From Pseudisothecium myosuroides (Eukaryota > Streptophyta > Bryopsida > Hypnales > Lembophyllaceae), in NCBI GenBank assembly GCA_951799445.1, contig OX637288.1:27693288-27757287 (forward strand): a DNA stretch of 64,000 bases, in the 5' to 3' direction. Below the pieces are notes generated by a model. The model did not search any database. It saw nothing but the letters and a program-made list of their open reading frames with translations, and was not told the origin of the DNA. Shown one piece after another: positions 59,051 to 64,000 of the stretch (position 1 is its first letter; each line of letters opens with the position of its first letter). Both the position numbers and the translations under genes were made by a program.

Positions 59051-60600
59051 AAGGTAGACAAGCCTATTACCACCCTAATTTGCAATTTGACTATCTTGGG
59101 CCAACTCCAAGAGGGGCACATATTTTTCATAGGTGTGTGCTTGTTTCACAAGTCAAACCCAAGTGGAATTATAATTTTCCAACCAAAATTGTAATTTTCA
59201 TGAATATTTGAAGTGGTCTACTCTGAAATTACAAAGTCACCCTCAGAGTGGAGTCGTAAAAGTCTCATAAACAACTTATAACTTCCTTTTCATCTATCTA
59301 ATGGCATTTAACCCCTAAAAGCTCAAGCTGCATTTTTTGGCAACATAGCAATTTTGGACAGCTTACTATGAATAAAGAATTTATTTTTTTTCTTTGAAAT
59401 TTTCACACAACATGCCTTGGGGGCAAGGTTTTTCTTTAAGGTTCAATAATTTTCATGACTTTTGACTACATGGTTAAAAAAAATTTGTATGATATGTAAT
59501 TTTTTTCCCCTCAGCTGGGCAATTGGGGTAGATAAGAGAAAATCACTTTTATCATAAACAAAAACTTCAAATTGGTTTTATAGATTTATATAGACACAAA
59601 GCTTTGAATCATTCCATTTTAATAAATGAAATGAAAGTTATGAGGAGTTTTAGTTTGGAGGCAATTATAGATTGTCTACTCTAAAATAAACTTTGAAATC
59701 CTTTATTTCACTTGATTTTCAATATTTTTTGAAAAAAATAAAATCATAGGATGTAGATTGTTTATTACAACATTTAAACCATTGGGATTAACATTTTTCA
59801 ATTCTATAACTAAGTTCTTAACAATTTAGTATTTTGAATCATTCTCTACTTACTATTTTTTTACTATATGTTGTACAATTCCAAACGATATGAAATCTTT
59901 CAAGCATGTATTAAACTTGTCTTGAAGAATGAATACAAAGATTTACTACCATTTTTAGCATTTTTTCATACAAATGTGACCTTGTAAAGTGCATTTGCCT
60001 TATTTTTTGTAGGGCCGCGGCAAAAAAGGATTTTTGTCAATTCAAACGCTAATATCTTGCAATCTACACGGTGGAAATTTCTGAAATTTTTTCAACATCT
60101 TTTCAAACCAGCATACTACAAGATCCTACAGTTACATATGTCAAAAATGTTTTTTTTCTAAAATTTGGTACTTGTAGTAGAATTGGCAATTTTGAAGCGT
60201 TTTGGGGTGAAAACATAGTCAATAAACCTTTAAGGGTTAAGTATACACCAATGAAGGATGGACACGTGACCCTTTCTAGGCATTACAAAAATTAGAATAG
60301 TTAAATAAATATTTCTTTTGCCATCATGCTTTCACTTAACACCATTGACATTCAAAACTGATGCTACTGCTTAAAAAGATCTCAATTCAATTTATCTTGT
60401 ACATACATAAAAAAAATCTCAAATAGTGTAGCATCTTCAAAGCATGAATTCATATTTGAAAATTTCCACGTGTTTGCTAATATCTTTGAACAAGTACATT
60501 ATTTACTTCAAGTCATTAAATTGGTTGTAAAGCGGGAAGTTTGCCATTTTACAAATTCAAATATTGCTTTGGATGAATGAGAAGCTATTTGAATGGAAGT
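59051..60600. mobile_element. AAGGTAGACAAGCC-type MITE split by TTAA element E
   Basis: Begins AAGGTAGACAAGCCTATTAC and follows the 63155-63574 copy (CCAAGTG.AATT, GTAATTTTCATGAAT, GTCRTAAA.GTC, CTAATGGCATTTAA), is interrupted at 59308-60240, and resumes with TTAAGTATACACCAATGAAG and GACACGTGACCC, matching TTAAGTGTTCACCATTGAAA and GACACGTTATCCC there. The far end is not preserved clearly. Confidence 0.7.
59308..60240. mobile_element. TTAA element copy E (piggyBac-like), with empty-site support
   Basis: Left TTAACCCCTAAAAGCTCAAG, right AACCTTTAAGGGTTAA. 933 bp, colinear with copy D. Flanks match the uninterrupted site at about 63411-63416 once the element and one TTAA are removed. Confidence 0.85.
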
Positions 60601-61892
60601 TAGTTTTCAAGCACTCTCTTTATCATCCAAATTATGGACTTCAGAGCACTTTGGGGATAATATTGAGACTAATAGTGCAAAATAAGGTAGGAGTGCCGTT
60701 GCATTAGTTGTTACAATTGCCTAGTGGAGATGTCCTTCCCGGAATGGAGCAACTCTTATGATAAAAGACACCCAATTTTGCCATTGTCCATTTGGTGCCA
60801 TCTACTAAGTCTCCACGAAAGAGCAAAGAACTATGGTAGAAGAGTTACTACATTTATGAAAACCACCACTACCTCTACAGAACAACCAATGGGAGTTGAA
60901 GACTACTTTAAGGCAACCAACGGGAGTTGGATCATCTTTCACTTCAAGGGCATCTTCTATTTCAAGGGTGTCTAGAGGCACGACTAGGTACCCTATCCTT
61001 TCAACTTTGAAAATTCATAAAATACTCTCTGAGTGCCAGAAAAATACGAAATGACTCATGTTGGCTTTCTCTCGAGGCAACCAACAATGTCACATCAAAA
61101 TTTCATCCATTTGACCACCCCAGCTATCATCCAGGGCAAGGCAAAGTGTCGGATTTACTAGTGTATGCCTTCCCATTCCATTATGACCCACTGAGTGTCG
61201 GTTATAGCACAGCTGCCATTACGTTTGCGTTCCTGACTTGAATGATGAATGGAAGCACGGCAATGAAATTCTGTTTCATTTGTGTCCAAAAAAATAAAAA
61301 TAAAATACATGGAAGCATGTTCTTCATGCTCACTTCAGAACCTCTTTGTTCAGCACCACTCCAGGCTGGTCTTGAATTGCCACTACTAAGCTTAATAAGC
61401 TTATCGTTAAGTTACTTTGTTCTGCGGAAAACAACATTGGACTTCCGTCGAGGCTGATGACTGACAGATGAGGAACATGATGCAATTGCAAGTACGCAGG
61501 CAGGAAAAAGATTCACCAGCCAGATTGTACCAGACTACCAGACCACTGAGGTTTGGGAAGCAGGGACTGACTGACTGACTGACGGAGTCCGGCGGGGCCT
61601 CGGGAGTCCAGATTCATCACAGTCCACGTTCAGGACCACTTTAAGAATCTGAATCCGGCACTGCACTGCACTGGAAGGAGGGAGGAGGAGAGTGTGGACT
61701 CCACAAGCGCCTGACTGACAAAGATCATGGAGGACCTACCGTATACTATATGGATATGGATAGGTTCAGTTGTGGGCGGGCAGGGGGACAGTAAAATACT
61801 ACTGGAATAAGAACTGGACTGTACAGTGCAGTACATGGGGGAGTTGCACAGCGGCTACAGTACTGTACAGTGCCCTCTAGAAATTAAGGTCA
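60601..61892. other. Intergenic, no gene seen
   Basis: A (CTGA)n run at 61566-61582 and short TGTACTGTACAGT palindromes near 61820-61870. Open frames of up to 83 codons have no recognised product. Confidence 0.4.
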
Positions 61893-62238
61893 GAGCAAGA
61901 CCACCCGTCCTGTCAAAATGCAGGCGGCCTCACCTGGAGATTGATGGGGCCTCGACCGGAGATTGATGAGCAAGACCACCCATGGCCTTTTAAGAGGCCA
62001 TACCCCAGCCTCTCACGACCTGACGACTCGCACCGGAGATTGATGTAACCTTTGCGGAGCTTGTCTCTTGTTGTTTTGGAGGCCGCAGGGTGGCCTGCAA
62101 ATTGGTACTCTTTTGCCAGTTGTGGAGCGTTTTCGGCTTGCACCTCCTAAGAAGCCATCCGTTTTATAGGACGGGTGGGGTTGTTTTGGAGGCGCCTCTT
62201 AACAGTTCATTCAAGTTATAGGACGGGTGGGGATGCTC
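61893..62238. mobile_element. GAGCATCCCCACCC-type MITE, left of a pair
   Basis: Left end GAGCAAGACCACCCGTCCTG, minus-strand right end GAGCATCCCCACCCGTCCTA; 346 bp. Preceded by TCA and followed by TTA, close to a TWA duplication. It includes further internal copies of GAGCAAGACCACCC and GGACGGGTGGGG, so it may itself be composite. Confidence 0.7.
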
Positions 62239-62242
62239 TTAA

Positions 62243-62595
62243 GAGCATCCCCACCCAGCTGTCAAAATGCAAGCCGGGAGATAGGCTACCCATCCAATTT
62301 GCAAGCCGGTGGCAACCAGGTCGCCCCACCCGCGGCCTACTCACAGACTGAAATGGTCTATAAACAAAAACAGTTCATTAAATCAGCTACCTCTCTTTGG
62401 CAAGATCATGTCCTTGTTTTTTGGAAAGTGCAAAAGGGGTTTGTCTCATCCAATTTGCAAGCCATGCCTTGGCTTGCAAAAGAGCCCGGTTTTGCAAGCC
62501 GGTGGCAACTTTTGGCTTGGCTTCTTAACAAGTTCATCCATTATGCAAGCCGGTGACAACAAGTCATCCGTTTTACAAGACGGGTGGGGATGCTC
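62243..62595. mobile_element. GAGCATCCCCACCC-type MITE, right of a pair
   Basis: Left end GAGCATCCCCACCCAGCTGT, minus-strand right end GAGCATCCCCACCCGTCTTG; 353 bp, flanked by TAA on both sides (62240-62242 and 62596-62598). A 3-bp TAA target and these ends fit PIF/Harbinger-type MITEs. CAAGCCGGTGGCAAC recurs inside. The two elements lie back to back and create a perfect palindrome (GGGTGGGGATGCTCTT and its reverse) at 62225-62256. Confidence 0.8.
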
Positions 62596-63154
62596 TAATA
62601 GAGTTAATTGTAAAGTGTGTGCAAGGCGGGACTAGTAGCCAAAGTTTGTGAAAAGCAAAAGACCAATCTCCTTGGAGCACCCAAACTCATGTCTAATTGA
62701 GTTTGGTGCCTTGTTTTGTTTTTTCAAATTCTTAGTTAAACCTTTCTTTAATACATGTTCAGAAACACATGATAACTTTATGATTTAACTTTAATCTCTA
62801 CAAAGTTTTTGCACAAAGAGGAAAATGCAAAGGGAAGAACATGGTCGATGCTATGTCATCAATAGATCATGAATCAATTTTTATGCATTAATTGAAAGCT
62901 CTAGACATATGGAAACATATAACTTTGAATATATACTATAGAATGTGTGAAGATCACATTGCAATGTAGTCACAAAGGTTACCTTATTTTCTGGAGGGCA
63001 CTATATATACAAGCCCCTCCCCGCCTTCCATTTTTCTTTTTCCTTTGAAACAGACGGTGGAATAGAAGAAGAAAAAAGGTATGCCTCACAGCTCGATCCG
63101 GCTCTCGAGGGCCTATTAATTTTGCTTTGGCATTGGGCATGGTTGGAAGGCACT
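62596..63154. other. Intergenic, no gene seen
   Basis: AT-rich spacer. A TATATATAC-like motif occurs at 63003 but there is no following gene. Confidence 0.4.
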
Positions 63155-63574
63155 AAGGTAGACATGCCTATTACCACCCTGATTAGCAAAATGAATATCT
63201 TGGAGTCAAGAGGGGCAGGTACATATTTTTTAGATGTGACGGCTTGTTTTGCGAATCAAATCCAAGTGTAATTAAAATTTTTTGATTAAAGCTATAATTT
63301 TTGTGAATTTCTAAAGTGGTATGTCCTCAAATCACAAAATTGCTTATAGAAGGTGGCGTCATAAACGTCCTGTAGACAACCCATAACCGCCATTCCATGT
63401 ATCCAATGGTACTTAAGTGTTCACCATTGAAAAATTGACACGTTATCCCTTGTTGGCATTAATGCAACAATTTTGTTAGAAAATAAACAAATTTGGATGA
63501 GTTTTAAAGTGGAATTGGGGTCCAAAGTAGGATGACGGATTTCATTAGCTGGTGGAAATGGATTGGCCTACCTT
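63155..63574. mobile_element. AAGGTAGACATGCC-type MITE (empty site for copy E)
   Basis: Left AAGGTAGACATGCCTATTAC, minus-strand right AAGGTAGGCCAATCCATTTC; 420 bp. Contains CAATGGTACTTAAGTGTTCA uninterrupted, the site that in the 59-kb copy carries TTAA element E. Confidence 0.8.
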
Positions 63575-64000
63575 AATAGAATGATGGTCTTTAGGAACCA
63601 AGCTAGGAATAGTGTCAGAGCAAAGTGTCCAAGGCCCACATTGGCACCAAACTAGTGCCAATATGAGCCGTGGGCATCATGCTCTACGGCATTAGTCCTT
63701 GGTGCCCAAAGACCATCGCTACCTAATTCTATTGGTGTGAGCTCTTCTTGGAGATGGAGGGTCTCACACGCCCCAGCCATGCATACCCTCCCAATAACAA
63801 GAAATCTTGTGGGCTCTTCAAAAGTGGCTTGAGTACGTTATTGTTTGGGGCCTTGGCTTCAATCCTTAAAGTGTTGATTCTAAAGTATTGTGAGTTAAAT
63901 TTTTTTATATTTTGTTTTGATGCATAAAGATATGCAATCAGAAAGACCTCGTTGAAAATAAATATCTTTTGGCCGCGTAATCTTTTAAGGGCTTTTTCTA
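63575..64000. other. Right edge, no gene seen
   Basis: Bases 63640-63700 hold an imperfect inverted stretch (TTGGCACCAA...TTGGTGCCCAA). No gene is recognised before the window ends. Confidence 0.4.

Overview
This is nuclear DNA of a land plant. It carries three intact-looking protein genes: a Prp22/DHX8 splicing helicase, a secreted polyphenol oxidase and an HSPRO-family (Hs1pro-1) gene. HSPRO and this type of copper PPO are plant proteins. Low gene density, many AT-rich transposon relics, and a PPO with a secretory signal instead of a plastid transit peptide make a bryophyte (liverwort or moss) the best guess, but the window alone does not prove the lineage.

Layout. 1-874: flank with a MITE fragment. 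875-4504 (+): single-exon Prp22-like DEAH-box helicase. 4698-9117: transposon-rich spacer with four small DNA elements. 9917-12465 (+): two-exon polyphenol oxidase, followed by tandem duplications (13117-13845). 14.5-25 kb: repeat-only, with nested inverted-repeat elements and TTAA-flanked elements. 25.2-25.8 kb: two small exon-like relics. 25979-30927 (+): decayed but intron-bearing copy of a Strawberry notch/FORGETTER1 (SBNO) gene, broken by stop codons and two foldback insertions. 35026-38666 (-): HSPRO-family gene with introns. 41-64 kb: no convincing gene; it holds MITEs, a 332-bp (ATAA) microsatellite, a dead LINE reverse transcriptase, and a nested cluster at 57.7-60.3 kb.

The most interesting signal is a dispersed family of roughly 0.6-1.2 kb elements whose ends read TTAACCCCTAAAGG...CCTTTAGGGGTTAA. 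Two copies can be compared with related unoccupied sites elsewhere in this same window, and both comparisons support insertion at TTAA with TTAA duplicated. That is piggyBac-like behaviour. No transposase gene for it is visible here.

The three genes are not an operon or a pathway. Prp22 acts in splicing, PPO in oxidation of phenolics outside the cytosol, and HSPRO in stress or defence signalling.
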